Part shown: piece by piece, positions 36,416-45,370 of the stretch
How the letters are laid out: each line of letters opens with the position of its first letter
Position numbering within the stretch: the first letter of the stretch is position 1
Origin: CAYQNU01 sp964419055
Lineage (GTDB): Bacteria > Bacteroidota > Bacteroidia > Flavobacteriales_D > Parvicellaceae
NCBI GenBank assembly: GCA_964419055.1
Contig: CAYQNU010000016.1
Coordinates: 30,477 to 94,476 of the forward strand
Direction: 5' to 3'
DNA length: 64,000 bases
Notes under the pieces: generated by a model
What the model was told of the DNA's origin: nothing
The model's database searches: none
Seen by the model: the letters and a program-made list of their open reading frames with translations, nothing else
Program-made: the position numbers and the translations under genes

Positions 36416-36910
36416 CTACAATTGCTTTTGAAGCATAGTCAAATCTAACCACATTCCTTTTTTAAATCCGGCATTTTTGAACGTTCCAACTTCTTCAAAT
36501 CCCTTTTTTTTGTGCAGCTGAATACTGATGCCATTAGCAGAATCAATTCCTGCAATCATTGATTTAAAGTTGTTGGCTTTAGCTAAGCGCATCAATTCTT
36601 CCAAAAGGACGTGACCCAATCCTTGACCTCTATATTTAGTGTGTACATACAACGCATGTTCGGCACAAAAACGAAAACCTTCCCAAGGTCTAAACTGACC
36701 GAAAGAACCATACCCAGCAATTTCATTATTCAATTCATTATCAATCACGATAATGGGCATTCCTAATTGTTGTTTAGTATCAAACCACAATTGCATATCG
36801 GCTTCTGACTTAGGTTTTTCGTCATATACGGCATTGGAATTCAAAATGGCCTCATTATAAATGGCTCTAATTAGAGGCAAATCTGTTGTATTGGCTAATC
36901 GAAGAATCAT
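36416..36910 (-). CDS. GNAT N-acetyltransferase (phosphinothricin acetyltransferase-like)
   Basis: 164 residues, full GNAT fold: start MILRLANTTDLPLIRAIYNE, then ILNSNAVYDEKPKSEADM typical of the PAT/YncA group, the acetyl-CoA loop YRGQGLGHVLLEEL (Q/RxxGxG/A), and the end GFEEVGTFKNAGFKKGMWLD. The group acetylates amino groups such as methionine sulfone or phosphinothricin. The natural substrate is not deducible. It stands alone between repeats and the small T9SS miniprotein on the opposite strand. Confidence 0.88.
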   Translation of the reverse strand: MILRLANTTDLPLIRAIYNEAILNSNAVYDEKPKSEADMQLWFDTKQQLGMPIIVIDNELNNEIAGYGSFGQFRPWEGFRFCAEHALYVHTKYRGQGLGHVLLEELMRLAKANNFKSMIAGIDSANGISIQLHKKKGFEEVGTFKNAGFKKGMWLDLTMLQKQL

Positions 36911-37054
36911 GCGGCCAAAGATACTGAATAAAATAGAATCATTTCACCGATGTTTAAATGGAATAGTAGGTTTACCCCATTTTTTGATTAAAAAATCAAT
37001 ATGTAATTTGATTTTAGTAACTTGCCATGTTTTTTAAATCTAACTACTGCTTAT

Positions 37055-37405
37055 ATGACTAAATTTATTTTAATTTCATTCTTCTCAATTATAGTAAGTT
37101 GCACTTGGGCACAACAAGAGGCTTCTATTCAAGATACATGCAAGTTGACGATTCCCAACTCCGTCACTATGAATTCTGAAAGTACACCGAATGGTGAATT
37201 TATCATTTCAACAAAATGTTCCATCTCTAAATTTTCGATAGAAATATTCAGTCGTTGGGGTAATTCGCTCTATAAATCTTCTCAAATTACCGACTATTGG
37301 AATACCTCAAAAGTTGAGTCGGGTGTTTATGTTTATTTGATTAAGTATAAAAATAGTGACGGAAAAGAAGAGGAGTTAACTGGGCATGTTACTGTTTTAA
37401 AATAA
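37055..37405 (+). CDS. Miniprotein made almost only of a T9SS type B sorting domain
   Basis: 116 residues from MTKFILISFFSIIVSCTWAQ, a signal peptide. The whole mature part is a gliding-motility-associated C-terminal domain: the weak IPNSVTMNSESTPNGEF corresponds to the usual vPNaFTPNgDG start, then FSIEIFSRWGNSLYKS (ifNRWG motif) and VESGVYVYLIKYKN, ending GHVTVLK. Normally this domain is the tail of a much larger exported protein. A free-standing copy could be a remnant or a small secreted protein in its own right. The upstream in-frame ATG at 37028 would give a worse signal peptide. Confidence 0.7.
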   Translation: MTKFILISFFSIIVSCTWAQQEASIQDTCKLTIPNSVTMNSESTPNGEFIISTKCSISKFSIEIFSRWGNSLYKSSQITDYWNTSKVESGVYVYLIKYKNSDGKEEELTGHVTVLK

Positions 37406-37513
37406 GGGTGTTCTTAACAAGACCCTAACGGTTAAAAACTTCATATCAAAAATTTAATTTCCAACAATAATTAATTGTTAATTTGTTACCTTAATGTTAA
37501 ATTAAGGTACGTT

Positions 37514-40177
37514 ATGAGGTATTGGCTGTTTTTATTTATCTTTATTTTTGGGGTATTAAATTCTGTATTGGCGCATCGCGGAGATTATATTGCCATTACA
37601 GATGTACAGATTTCAGAAACCCGTGAGACCTATATTTATAGTTTCAAAATTGAAAATATAAAAGGCTTGGCTTATACCAATGTTCGCATCGATTTTTGGA
37701 TTAATCTAAAATCTGTTTTTTTTAAAAACTACGATTCAATTCCTGCAACTGCAAAGTTCACTCAAGACCGTTTTATTATACCCAAAAAAATACTTGATTT
37801 TCAGGTTGATTTAGTAAATATTGAGGTAACGCAACTGTTTGGTCGAAAAAATGATTGGGGAGGATGGGAAAGTGATCGCCATCATGAGAATGGAAGGCAA
37901 ACCAATACACTTTTTTCAGAATTTTATGTAGATGCTCCTTGGCGAATGTCAAAAAATGACATAAATGGTAATTTGAATTCCATTCCGTTACATTTTTTCC
38001 TTCATGACGGGGACAAGGTAACGGGGACCAAACCTCAGATTAATGAAATTGATATTCAAATAAAAAATGCCAGTTCCAGTAGTTTTGATCCTTCCCTAAA
38101 ATTTAACACATTAACAGATTTGGAGTTTAAAAATCTTTTTGATTGTGTTTCGCAATTGGATAATGATTTGAGCATTAAAGCCTTTGATTTGAATGGTTTT
38201 AAAAAGAGTTCAAATACCACCATCGACTTTGACTTACAATCTGATTTTTTTAATGATTATGTCGAGGTAAATGCCACCTATTGGTTTTTCAATTTTAATA
38301 TTCCTCCTGATAAACTTGTTGGTTTTGAGGATGTTATTGATATCAGAGTTACTATCGTTTATGGTAACCTGACTTTTTCTGATGACATCATTGGTATGCG
38401 CATTTTTAGGAGCAACGAAACCATTCCAAAATTACCCAATTATTATAGGGGAGACACGCATTTACATTCTATGTATACTCAAAATGATGCAGAAATAGGA
38501 TTGCCATTATGCGCTACCAAAACCGCTGCAAAACATATTGGATTAGATTGGATTACTACAACAGACCATACGAGCGATTTCGATAATTATGGAAGTAACG
38601 TAAATAACAATTGGTTGCGCATACAAAACGAAGTGCAACAATTAAATAGTGAAGATCCAACTATGATTTATATTGCTGGTCAAGAGGTAGCCTTAAACAA
38701 TCACGAAGATAAATTAGTACATATGTTGGCTTACCCTAATGCCAACAATCCTTATAATTTTCCTTTTATTGGTGATGGAGATGGGGATTTAATTACTACT
38801 TCAGTTACGGTTAATTCAGCTTTGGCTCAATTGTACTCAATAGATGGTTTTGCTTATGCAGCGCATCCTTTTGCTACTTCAGATGCCTTGCCTACAATTC
38901 CAGTAAATGGTGGTATTTGGAACCTAGGAAGTCAATATTATTTTGGTAATGGGGCTAATTTTCCGTTAACCGGAGGACCAATTATATGTAATAATTTATC
39001 GGCTCCATCAGATATTTTAAGTAGTGCCCCCAAAACATTAATAAAAGTTGGGCTTAAAGGAGCTCAGATTTGGAACGTGAGAAATACCTTGGAAACAACA
39101 GGTGATGAATTAGATCCTTGGGATGTAGATGGTGGTGGAAATGGTTTTGTAGAATCGGATACGGCAAGTATTAGTAATCACATCAAAAAATTTAGACAAG
39201 GACTCGAAATTGTCAATCACATTAATCAATTGGGGTTAGAACTTAAAAATCAAGACAGTACTTATCTTAATTGGAAATTGTACATTTCATCAGGCTCTGA
39301 CGCACACGGTTCATTCAACAGTAGTAATACAGATGACTTTGGTGGATTTGGAACCATAACCGATAATGCGGTAGGCAAATTGAATACCTTAGTATATTGC
39401 CCCAATGGAATGGGGGGAAATGGAAGTGGGATTCTTAATGCATTATATCATGGCAGAAATGTATTGTCAGATGGTCCTATTCTATCCATGGGCGTGAGTG
39501 TGGATGGTGACAACACATCAAATGAAATATTATTAGGGGATGATGCAATTGTAAATAGTTCAGAAAGTGCAGATTATTATCTTAATTTTGATTATGTTAC
39601 AAATGAAGAATTTGGTGATCTTACCAAAATAAAATTTATTATTGGAACTGAATTAGGTGAGATTGGATTGGAGATTAATGCGGGTTGGGCCAACACAGGG
39701 ACAGTTCACAAAAGCATAGCGTTGAACACTATATTACAATCGATTTTTCCAGGTGGTATTGTACCTCAAAAGGAGTACTTTTATATACGAGCCGAAATGG
39801 AAACCTTACGTGATTTATCGGGAGAAGAAGCCGTTTATCGCAAAAATTATGAGCGTCACAATGCTTTTACCAATCCTATTTGGATTAAGTATGATGAAGT
39901 AAAACCCAGTGTAAGTAATCTTACCTTAACAACGAGACCTAATCCTTTTACAGAAGGATTTTATTTATTAATTCAAACCGCACAATCCGAAAATGTGAAC
40001 ATCGCCATTTATGACGATTTGGGTAAATTGGTGTTTTTGAACGAACAATATGTTGTTTTAAATAAAGAAGTGTATTTTGATGCTCAAGCCCTGGGGTTGG
40101 CTATTGGCACGTATGTAATTAAAGTAACAACTACCGAATCACAGGAGGTACAACAGATAAAAGTGGTAAAAATGTAG
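37514..40177 (+). CDS. Secreted PHP-domain metal hydrolase with T9SS type A sorting domain
   Basis: About 887 residues from MRYWLFLFIFIFGVLNSVLA, a signal peptide. An N-terminal beta-rich region (about 20-310) is followed by a PHP domain with its metal motifs: YRGDTHLHSMYT, WITTTDHTSDF, YIAGQEVALNNHEDK, FAYAAHPFAT and ISSGSDAHGSFN. The C-terminus has TRPNPFTEGFYLLIQTA...IKVVKM, a type A sorting domain. PHP proteins hydrolyse phosphoesters with a metal centre. Here export to the cell surface is likely, and the substrate is unknown. It is unrelated to the fused histidinol phosphatase of HisB in this window. Confidence 0.82.
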   Translation: MRYWLFLFIFIFGVLNSVLAHRGDYIAITDVQISETRETYIYSFKIENIKGLAYTNVRIDFWINLKSVFFKNYDSIPATAKFTQDRFIIPKKILDFQVDLVNIEVTQLFGRKNDWGGWESDRHHENGRQTNTLFSEFYVDAPWRMSKNDINGNLNSIPLHFFLHDGDKVTGTKPQINEIDIQIKNASSSSFDPSLKFNTLTDLEFKNLFDCVSQLDNDLSIKAFDLNGFKKSSNTTIDFDLQSDFFNDYVEVNATYWFFNFNIPPDKLVGFEDVIDIRVTIVYGNLTFSDDIIGMRIFRSNETIPKLPNYYRGDTHLHSMYTQNDAEIGLPLCATKTAAKHIGLDWITTTDHTSDFDNYGSNVNNNWLRIQNEVQQLNSEDPTMIYIAGQEVALNNHEDKLVHMLAYPNANNPYNFPFIGDGDGDLITTSVTVNSALAQLYSIDGFAYAAHPFATSDALPTIPVNGGIWNLGSQYYFGNGANFPLTGGPIICNNLSAPSDILSSAPKTLIKVGLKGAQIWNVRNTLETTGDELDPWDVDGGGNGFVESDTASISNHIKKFRQGLEIVNHINQLGLELKNQDSTYLNWKLYISSGSDAHGSFNSSNTDDFGGFGTITDNAVGKLNTLVYCPNGMGGNGSGILNALYHGRNVLSDGPILSMGVSVDGDNTSNEILLGDDAIVNSSESADYYLNFDYVTNEEFGDLTKIKFIIGTELGEIGLEINAGWANTGTVHKSIALNTILQSIFPGGIVPQKEYFYIRAEMETLRDLSGEEAVYRKNYERHNAFTNPIWIKYDEVKPSVSNLTLTTRPNPFTEGFYLLIQTAQSENVNIAIYDDLGKLVFLNEQYVVLNKEVYFDAQALGLAIGTYVIKVTTTESQEVQQIKVVKM

Positions 40178-40185
40178 CGTTACTT

Positions 40186-40605
40186 TTAAAAGGAATTTCG
40201 GAAAGCCATCACCACATACGTTTCGGGAACAACTAAACTCTGCGTGCAATAGGTTAGTTTATTTTGCAATTCTAGAGGAAATTGTTTTGTTTCTTCAAAA
40301 CCCATTGGTTTAAAATATTCGGGAATGATACAAACCAAATAACAATCAGAAGTAGCCCTTTCAATGAGTTTTTTAGTGATGGCTACACCAATACCTTTTC
40401 TTCTACAATCGGGAAGTACACCCAATGTACAGATTTCGCAACAATTTTCATAGTGTCTTAGCCTCCCAAAACCAACCAAATCATTGTTAATATAAGCTGT
40501 GGTAAATTCGTTAATTTGCAACGCTCTATCATCCAATTCAAATTCAGCGATGTACTTTTTGATTGAATTGAAATCAGTTGATGAAGGAGTATTGAGGGTC
40601 AGCAT
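40186..40605 (-). CDS. GNAT N-acetyltransferase
   Basis: 139 residues with the acetyl-CoA binding loop CTLGVLPDCRRKGIGVAITK and the later YFKPMGFEET. The N-terminal LTLNTPSSTDFNSIKKYIAEF and the central FTTAYINNDLVGFGRLR fit a small GNAT. It has several Cys (YENCCEICTLG), unusual for the family but not diagnostic. Substrate unknown. It converges with the PHP gene, eight bases between the stops. Confidence 0.8.
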   Translation of the reverse strand: MLTLNTPSSTDFNSIKKYIAEFELDDRALQINEFTTAYINNDLVGFGRLRHYENCCEICTLGVLPDCRRKGIGVAITKKLIERATSDCYLVCIIPEYFKPMGFEETKQFPLELQNKLTYCTQSLVVPETYVVMAFRNSF

Positions 40606-40687
40606 AAGGTAAAGGTAAATAAATAACTAGTATCCCTATAAAATAAAGATAAAAATTAGAATAGAAATTGTTAGCTCTATAGGAGTG

Positions 40688-40820
40688 GGATTTACAGAAT
40701 CCAAATTTCATCGCTTTGCTGGAAATACAAAAGCTGGTTTGCGTAGGCAAGACAATGAAGTTTTTTTAGAAAAGGATTTACAGAATCCTAATTACATCGC
40801 TTTGCTGGAAATACAAAAGC
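40688..40820. repeat. Two-copy 47-base intergenic repeat
   Basis: Copies at 40688-40734 and 40774-40820 share 45 of 47 bases. Each begins with the small hairpin GGATT-TACAG-AATCC and continues TTTGCTGGAAATACAAAAGC. They are followed by a hairpin CAAATCAC-AAGC-GTGATTTG (40821-40840). The 60-codon open frame across them is not convincing as a gene. Confidence 0.7.
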
Positions 40821-40853
40821 CAAATCACAAGCGTGATTTGATTTTTTTTCACC

Positions 40854-40891
40854 AAAAAGTAATTTAAAAGCAGAGCTTTTATTACTTTTTT
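40854..40891. terminator. Long A/T hairpin next to the repeat pair
   Basis: AAAAAGTAA...AAAAGC-AGA-GCTTTT...TTACTTTTTT makes a two-part stem with one bulge and flanking A/T runs. It may act as a terminator or be the end of the repeat element. Confidence 0.5.
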
Positions 40892-40894
40892 GGC

Positions 40895-40928
40895 AAAAAA
40901 AAAGCACCTTGCTCTGCAAGTTGCTTTT
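40895..40928 (-). terminator. Terminator of tRNA-Pro
   Basis: Reverse strand AAAAGCA-CTTGC...GCAAG-TGCTTTT with a T-run of nine, ending eight bases after the tRNA 3' end. Confidence 0.8.
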
Positions 40929-40935
40929 GTGCTTG

Positions 40936-41009
40936 TCGGGATGACAGGATTTGAACCTGCGACCACACGCCCCCCAGACGTGTACGCTACCGGACTGCGC
41001 TACATCCCG
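40936..41009 (-). tRNA. tRNA-Pro (anticodon GGG)
   Basis: 74 bases on the reverse strand. Acceptor CGGGATG pairs with CATCCCG, discriminator A, no encoded CCA. The D arm includes GCGCAGTCCGGTAGCG, the anticodon stem CACGT/GCGTG encloses loop CTGGGGG (anticodon GGG, codons CCC/CCU), and the T arm is CAGG-TTCAAAT-CCTG. A terminator follows. Confidence 0.95.
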
Positions 41010-41139
41010 ATTTATTGATGTGCGGTGCAAAATTACAATTATTGATGAAGTTAGATAGTAAAATGTTATAAAATCTTTAATTTTTACCAAAATCATTTAA
41101 ATCACTTACATTGTAGCTCAATTAATTCATCCAAAACGA

Positions 41140-41170
41140 TTGACTGTTGCTACAATATTTCGTTACTTTG
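41140..41170 (+). promoter_or_regulatory. Probable promoter of the CvfB-like gene
   Basis: TTG at 41140-41142, 20 bases, then TTACTTTG (41163-41170), one base from TAnnTTTG. The ATG at 41179 follows after only eight bases. Confidence 0.4.
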
Positions 41171-41178
41171 CACCCATT

Positions 41179-42012
41179 ATGATTGAAATCGGAAAGTTTA
41201 ACCTACTTAAGGTTAATAGACGCACATTACAAGGCTTTTATTTGGTTTGTCCAGATAATAAAGAAGTTCTTTTACCCAACAAATACATTCCAGCAAACCT
41301 GCAAGAAGGTGAATTGATAGATGTGTTCGTTTATACCGATTCTGAAGACCGTATCATAGCAACTAATCTCGAGCCCTATGTTATTGTTGGGGAGTTTGCC
41401 TATATGGATGTAATGGATGTGAGCGAACACGGAGCTTTTTTAGATTGGGGTTTGGAAAAGGATTTGTTTGTGCCCATGCGTGAACAACGTTCCAAAATGC
41501 TCAAAGGTAAATCATATATTATATATGCCTATTTGGACGAACAATCCAATAGAGTAGTAGCCACCACCAAGTATAATCGCTACATAAAAACAAGTGATTA
41601 TTCGTTTGCTGTAGGTGATGAGGTGGAACTCTTGATTTCTGATCAAACAGAGATGGGATTCAATGCCATCATTAATGATGAAGCAATAGGGTTATTATTT
41701 AACAATGAAATACATCAACCGGTTAAGGTAGGTGATCGAATCAAAGCATATGTTAAACACATTCGCGAAGACGGTAAAATCGATTTGATTTTTCAAACCA
41801 AAAAAGGGGTGGAATTATTGGATGAAGGATGTCAACGTGTTTTGGCTGTGTTGTCCAAAGAAGGTGGTGAATTGAATATGGGCGATTTTAGTAGCCCAGA
41901 AGAAATCAATCATGTATTTGGGCTCAGCAAAAAAGTCTTTAAAAAATCAATTGGTATTTTGTTTAAAAACAAAAAAATAGAAATTCTGGAAAAGGGGATT
42001 AAATTAATTTAA
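41179..42012 (+). CDS. S1 RNA-binding protein, CvfB-like
   Basis: 277 residues: start MIEIGKFNLLKVNRRTLQGF, then tandem S1-like domains with EYAxMDVMDVSEHGAFLDWG-like sequence (here FAYMDVMDVSEHGAFLDWGL near 80) and VKVGDRIKAYVKHIREDGKI near 190, and a C-terminal winged helix (FGLSKKVFKKSIGILFKNK). This is the CvfB/YitL architecture, an RNA-binding protein with a role in virulence gene control in Staphylococcus. Its role in Bacteroidota is not known. The upstream TTG start would lie in the promoter and is rejected. The antiporter gene follows after 15 bases. Confidence 0.88.
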   Translation: MIEIGKFNLLKVNRRTLQGFYLVCPDNKEVLLPNKYIPANLQEGELIDVFVYTDSEDRIIATNLEPYVIVGEFAYMDVMDVSEHGAFLDWGLEKDLFVPMREQRSKMLKGKSYIIYAYLDEQSNRVVATTKYNRYIKTSDYSFAVGDEVELLISDQTEMGFNAIINDEAIGLLFNNEIHQPVKVGDRIKAYVKHIREDGKIDLIFQTKKGVELLDEGCQRVLAVLSKEGGELNMGDFSSPEEINHVFGLSKKVFKKSIGILFKNKKIEILEKGIKLI

Positions 42013-42027
42013 TAGAAAAAAAACAGT

Positions 42028-44145
42028 ATGTTTTTAAGCTTTTTATATGCTTTAGATTTTAATTTACCCCTTCAAAATAAGGTATTGGTTTTTTCCATTA
42101 TCCTTTTTATCATTCTATTTGCTCCACTTTTACTGAATAAAATAAAAATCCCTCATTTAATTGGATTAATCATAGCGGGAGCAGCCATTGGAGCCAATGG
42201 CTTTAATTTAGTAGAGCGGAGTGAAATAACTCTTTATAGTGCCGTTGGACTGTTATACATTATGTTTTTGGCAGGACTCGAAATTGATATTGCCGATTTC
42301 AAAAAGAACAGTGGTAAAAGTCTTGTATTTGGTTTGCTGACGTTTGCTATTCCTATGTCGTTAGGTGTTTTGGCAGGTCTTTATCTCTTAGAATTTAATA
42401 TGACCACCTCCGTTCTTTTAGCAAGTATGTTTGCTTCTCATACCCTTATTGCATATCCCATAGTGAGTAAATTGGGAGTTACCAAAAACAGAGCTGTAAA
42501 TATAACGGTGGGTGGAACTATGATTACCGATACCCTGGCTTTATTGGTATTAGCCGTTATTGTAGGTATGTCGAAAGGTGATATCTCTAAAGAATTTTGG
42601 TTCAGTTTGGGAATCGGTCTAATAATTTTTGGATCCATTGTAATGTTTGTTTTCCCTATTATTGGTAGATGGTTTTTTAAACGTTTTTCTGATAATATTT
42701 CTCAATATATTTTTGTGTTGGCGATGGTTTTTTTAGGAGCGTTCTTGGCCGAAGCAGCAGGGATTGAGGGAATTATTGGCGCTTTTTTGTCGGGACTTTC
42801 TTTAAATAGATTAATCCCACACACTTCTCCTTTGATGAATAGAATAGAGTTTGTTGGAAATGCATTATTCATTCCCATTTTTCTTATTTCTGTAGGAATG
42901 TTGATTGATTTTAAGGTCTTCTTTAAAGATTTTGAAACCATCAAAGTGGCCATAATTATGACTGTTGTGGCTACCGTTGCGAAGTTTTTAGCCGCCTATT
43001 CTACTCAAAAAATATATGGCTTTTCTAAAGATGAAAGACGCATTATATTCGGTTTAAGTAACGCTCAAGCAGCAGCTACATTAGCAGCCGTGTTGGTAGG
43101 TTTTCAATTAGGAATTTTCAAAGAAACTGTTTTGAATGGTACTATAGTAATGATTCTAGTAACTTGCACGATGGCATCTTTAGCAGCTCAAAAAGGAGCC
43201 AAAAATATTGCAATGTTAGAAATGTCGGATGAAGAAGGGATAGATGAAGACATTGATGAACGTATTTTAATTCCTGTAAATAGATTAGAAACTACAGAGG
43301 AATTGGTGAATTTGAGTGTTACGGTGAAGTCAAAAAACAACAAAAGTGGCATGTACGCTCTTAATGTAATCAATAATTCAGATGAGTTTGGGAGCAGTGA
43401 AAGAAATGGACGAAAAATCATTGATTTGGCAAGCGTTGCTGCCTCATCGGTTGATGTTCGTATACATGAATTATTGCGTTATGATGTAAATGTGGTCAAT
43501 GGAATTTCCAATGTGGTCAAAGAACACAAAATTTCCGACATCATTATGGGTTTTAATGAGAAAGAGTTTTTTAATGATTCATTCTTTGGCAATTTAACGG
43601 ATGGTATTCTATCAAAGTGTAATACCACTACTATGGTTTATAAATCAAACCAGCCCCTTGCCACTATAAAAAGACATTTGGTTATTGTGCCTGACAGGGC
43701 TGAACGAGAAATTGGATTTCCTTTTTGGTTGATAAAAGTGTGGAATATTGCACGCAATACAGGAGCTAAATTAGAATTTTACAGCAGTGAATCGACTATC
43801 AATTTCATAAAAGAAATCAATGCCAACCATCCTGTTCAATGTGTATTCCATACGTTTAATGAATGGTCTGAATTTTTAATATTGGCTAAAGAAATCAAAT
43901 CAGATGACAATGTTATTGTAGTATTGAGTAGAAAGGATCGCCCCTCGTATAATTCAATAATGCCAAAGATTCCAATTTATTTGGTGAAACATTTTAACAC
44001 GTCTAATTTTATGCTAATTTATCCTATGCAAATGGGTGTTGAAGAGGATTATAGTGTTGATTTTAAAAACCCTTCGGTAATTGAACCGTTAGGCAAGTTA
44101 GATGATATCGGTAAAACAATTGCTCGATTGTTTAAACGAAAATAG
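42028..44145 (+). CDS. CPA2-type cation/proton antiporter with C-terminal USP-like domain
   Basis: 705 residues. The first about 390 residues contain 11-13 transmembrane helices with CPA2 features: PHLIGLIIAGAAIGANGFNL, FLAGLEIDIADFKKN, and GAFLSGLSLNRLIPHTSPLM. The cytoplasmic C-terminal half has a universal-stress-protein-like fold (MGFNEKEFFNDSFFGNLTDG near 505, HLVIVPDRAEREIG near 550). Such proteins exchange Na+ or K+ for H+. Ion specificity is not visible. It follows the CvfB-like gene closely and is probably co-transcribed. Confidence 0.9.
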   Translation: MFLSFLYALDFNLPLQNKVLVFSIILFIILFAPLLLNKIKIPHLIGLIIAGAAIGANGFNLVERSEITLYSAVGLLYIMFLAGLEIDIADFKKNSGKSLVFGLLTFAIPMSLGVLAGLYLLEFNMTTSVLLASMFASHTLIAYPIVSKLGVTKNRAVNITVGGTMITDTLALLVLAVIVGMSKGDISKEFWFSLGIGLIIFGSIVMFVFPIIGRWFFKRFSDNISQYIFVLAMVFLGAFLAEAAGIEGIIGAFLSGLSLNRLIPHTSPLMNRIEFVGNALFIPIFLISVGMLIDFKVFFKDFETIKVAIIMTVVATVAKFLAAYSTQKIYGFSKDERRIIFGLSNAQAAATLAAVLVGFQLGIFKETVLNGTIVMILVTCTMASLAAQKGAKNIAMLEMSDEEGIDEDIDERILIPVNRLETTEELVNLSVTVKSKNNKSGMYALNVINNSDEFGSSERNGRKIIDLASVAASSVDVRIHELLRYDVNVVNGISNVVKEHKISDIIMGFNEKEFFNDSFFGNLTDGILSKCNTTTMVYKSNQPLATIKRHLVIVPDRAEREIGFPFWLIKVWNIARNTGAKLEFYSSESTINFIKEINANHPVQCVFHTFNEWSEFLILAKEIKSDDNVIVVLSRKDRPSYNSIMPKIPIYLVKHFNTSNFMLIYPMQMGVEEDYSVDFKNPSVIEPLGKLDDIGKTIARLFKRK

Positions 44146-44174
44146 GTGAAGTGTTAGTAAAAGGTTGAAATATT

Positions 44175-44209
44175 TTTGTAGCATCATTGGTAAAGATTTA
44201 CTACATTTG
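44175..44209 (+). promoter_or_regulatory. sucD promoter
   Basis: TTTG (44175-44178), 23 bases, then TACATTTG (44202-44209), an exact TAnnTTTG. It lies 40 bases before the sucD ATG at 44250. Confidence 0.55.
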
Positions 44210-44249
44210 GGCTTCGAAATTAAATAGCAATAAAGAAAAATTAAATAAA

Positions 44250-45128
44250 ATGAGTGTTTTAGTAAACAAAGATTCTAAAGTTATTGTTCAAGGATTCACT
44301 GGAAGTGAAGGAAGTTTTCACGCTGGTCAAATGATAGAATACGGAACCAATGTTGTAGGTGGAGTTACTCCAGGAAAAGGAGGTTCAGAGCACCTTGGAC
44401 GTCCGGTTTTTAATACGGTAGCTGAAGCAGTAGCTAAAGCGGGAGCTGATGTGTCCATTATTTTTGTTCCACCAGCTTTTGCAGCAGATGCTATTATGGA
44501 AGCTGCTGATGCGGGTATTAAAGTAATTGTTTGTATTACTGAAGGTATTCCTGTATCGGATATGGTTCAAGTTAAAGAATATTTGAAAGGAAGAAACTCA
44601 CGTTTGATTGGTCCTAACTGTCCAGGTGTAATGACAGCTGGTGAAGCTAAAGTAGGTATTATGCCAGGTTTCATTTTCAAAAAAGGAACCATTGGTATTG
44701 TTTCTAAATCAGGTACCTTAACATATGAAGCGGTAGATCAAATTACTAAAGCAGGTTTAGGTCAAACTACGGCTATTGGAATTGGAGGAGATCCAATTAT
44801 TGGAACAACAACTAAAGAAGCTGTTCAATTGTTGATGGAAGATCCAGAAACAGAAGGAATCATCATGATTGGTGAAATTGGAGGTAATTTAGAAGCAGAA
44901 GCGGGTCGTTGGATTAAAGAACACGGAACTAAACCAGTTGTAGCGTTTATCGCTGGAGAAACTGCACCAGTAGGTCGTACTATGGGCCACGCAGGTGCTA
45001 TTGTTGGTGGACACGATGATACGGCAGCTGCTAAAAAAGCAATTTTACGTTCTTGTGGAGTTCACGTAGTGGATTCACCAGCAGAAATCGGTAAAAAAAT
45101 GGTTGAAGTATTAGGCGTTCACGCATAA
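44250..45128 (+). CDS. sucD: Succinate-CoA ligase alpha subunit
   Basis: 292 residues from MSVLVNKDSKVIVQGFTGSE; the upstream frame to 44187 crosses the promoter and is rejected. Features: CoA-binding Rossmann domain (GTNVVGGVTPGKGGSEHLG), RLIGPNCPGVMTAGEAKVGI, GTIGIVSKSGTLTYEA, and GHAGAIVGGHDDTAAAK with the phospho-His. It catalyses succinyl-CoA to succinate with ATP or GTP synthesis in the TCA cycle together with the beta subunit. sucC is not adjacent, as is common in Bacteroidota. It has its own promoter and terminator. Confidence 0.97.
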   Translation: MSVLVNKDSKVIVQGFTGSEGSFHAGQMIEYGTNVVGGVTPGKGGSEHLGRPVFNTVAEAVAKAGADVSIIFVPPAFAADAIMEAADAGIKVIVCITEGIPVSDMVQVKEYLKGRNSRLIGPNCPGVMTAGEAKVGIMPGFIFKKGTIGIVSKSGTLTYEAVDQITKAGLGQTTAIGIGGDPIIGTTTKEAVQLLMEDPETEGIIMIGEIGGNLEAEAGRWIKEHGTKPVVAFIAGETAPVGRTMGHAGAIVGGHDDTAAAKKAILRSCGVHVVDSPAEIGKKMVEVLGVHA

Positions 45129-45153
45129 TAACAAACTACATATCTATATTTAA

Positions 45154-45190
45154 AAATCGACTCTAGTTTTAGGGTCGATTTTTTTTTGTT
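45154..45190 (+). terminator. Terminator after sucD
   Basis: AAAATCGACTCT and AGGGTCGATTTT form a 12-pair stem (one G-T), followed by a long T-run. Confidence 0.85.
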
Positions 45191-45320
45191 AAAAGACTTC
45201 ATGAAGAAATAGAACACCGATTGGACAGATAAGACGGATTTTCAAAGAAGATGAAAATAAAACATTAGTCAACTGACAAAAACGTTGTCAACTCTGTGAT
45301 TTTGTATTTTACTTTTTATG

Positions 45321-45355
45321 TTTGCCTAATACATTACTATAAATATATACTTTTG
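45321..45355 (+). promoter_or_regulatory. hisS promoter
   Basis: TTTG (45321-45324), 23 bases, then TACTTTTG (45348-45355), an exact TAnnTTTG, 15 bases before the hisS start. Confidence 0.5.
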
Positions 45356-45370
45356 TAGAGATAAAAATAA

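Noticed and set aside
37514..40177. PHP-domain protein as a histidinol phosphatase for the his pathway
   Set aside because: It has a signal peptide and a T9SS sorting tail, is far longer than PHP-type HisK, and HisB already carries a phosphatase domain.
40685..40867. 60-codon open frame before tRNA-Pro
   Set aside because: It consists of the two copies of the 47-base repeat and hairpins; no promoter or plausible protein features.
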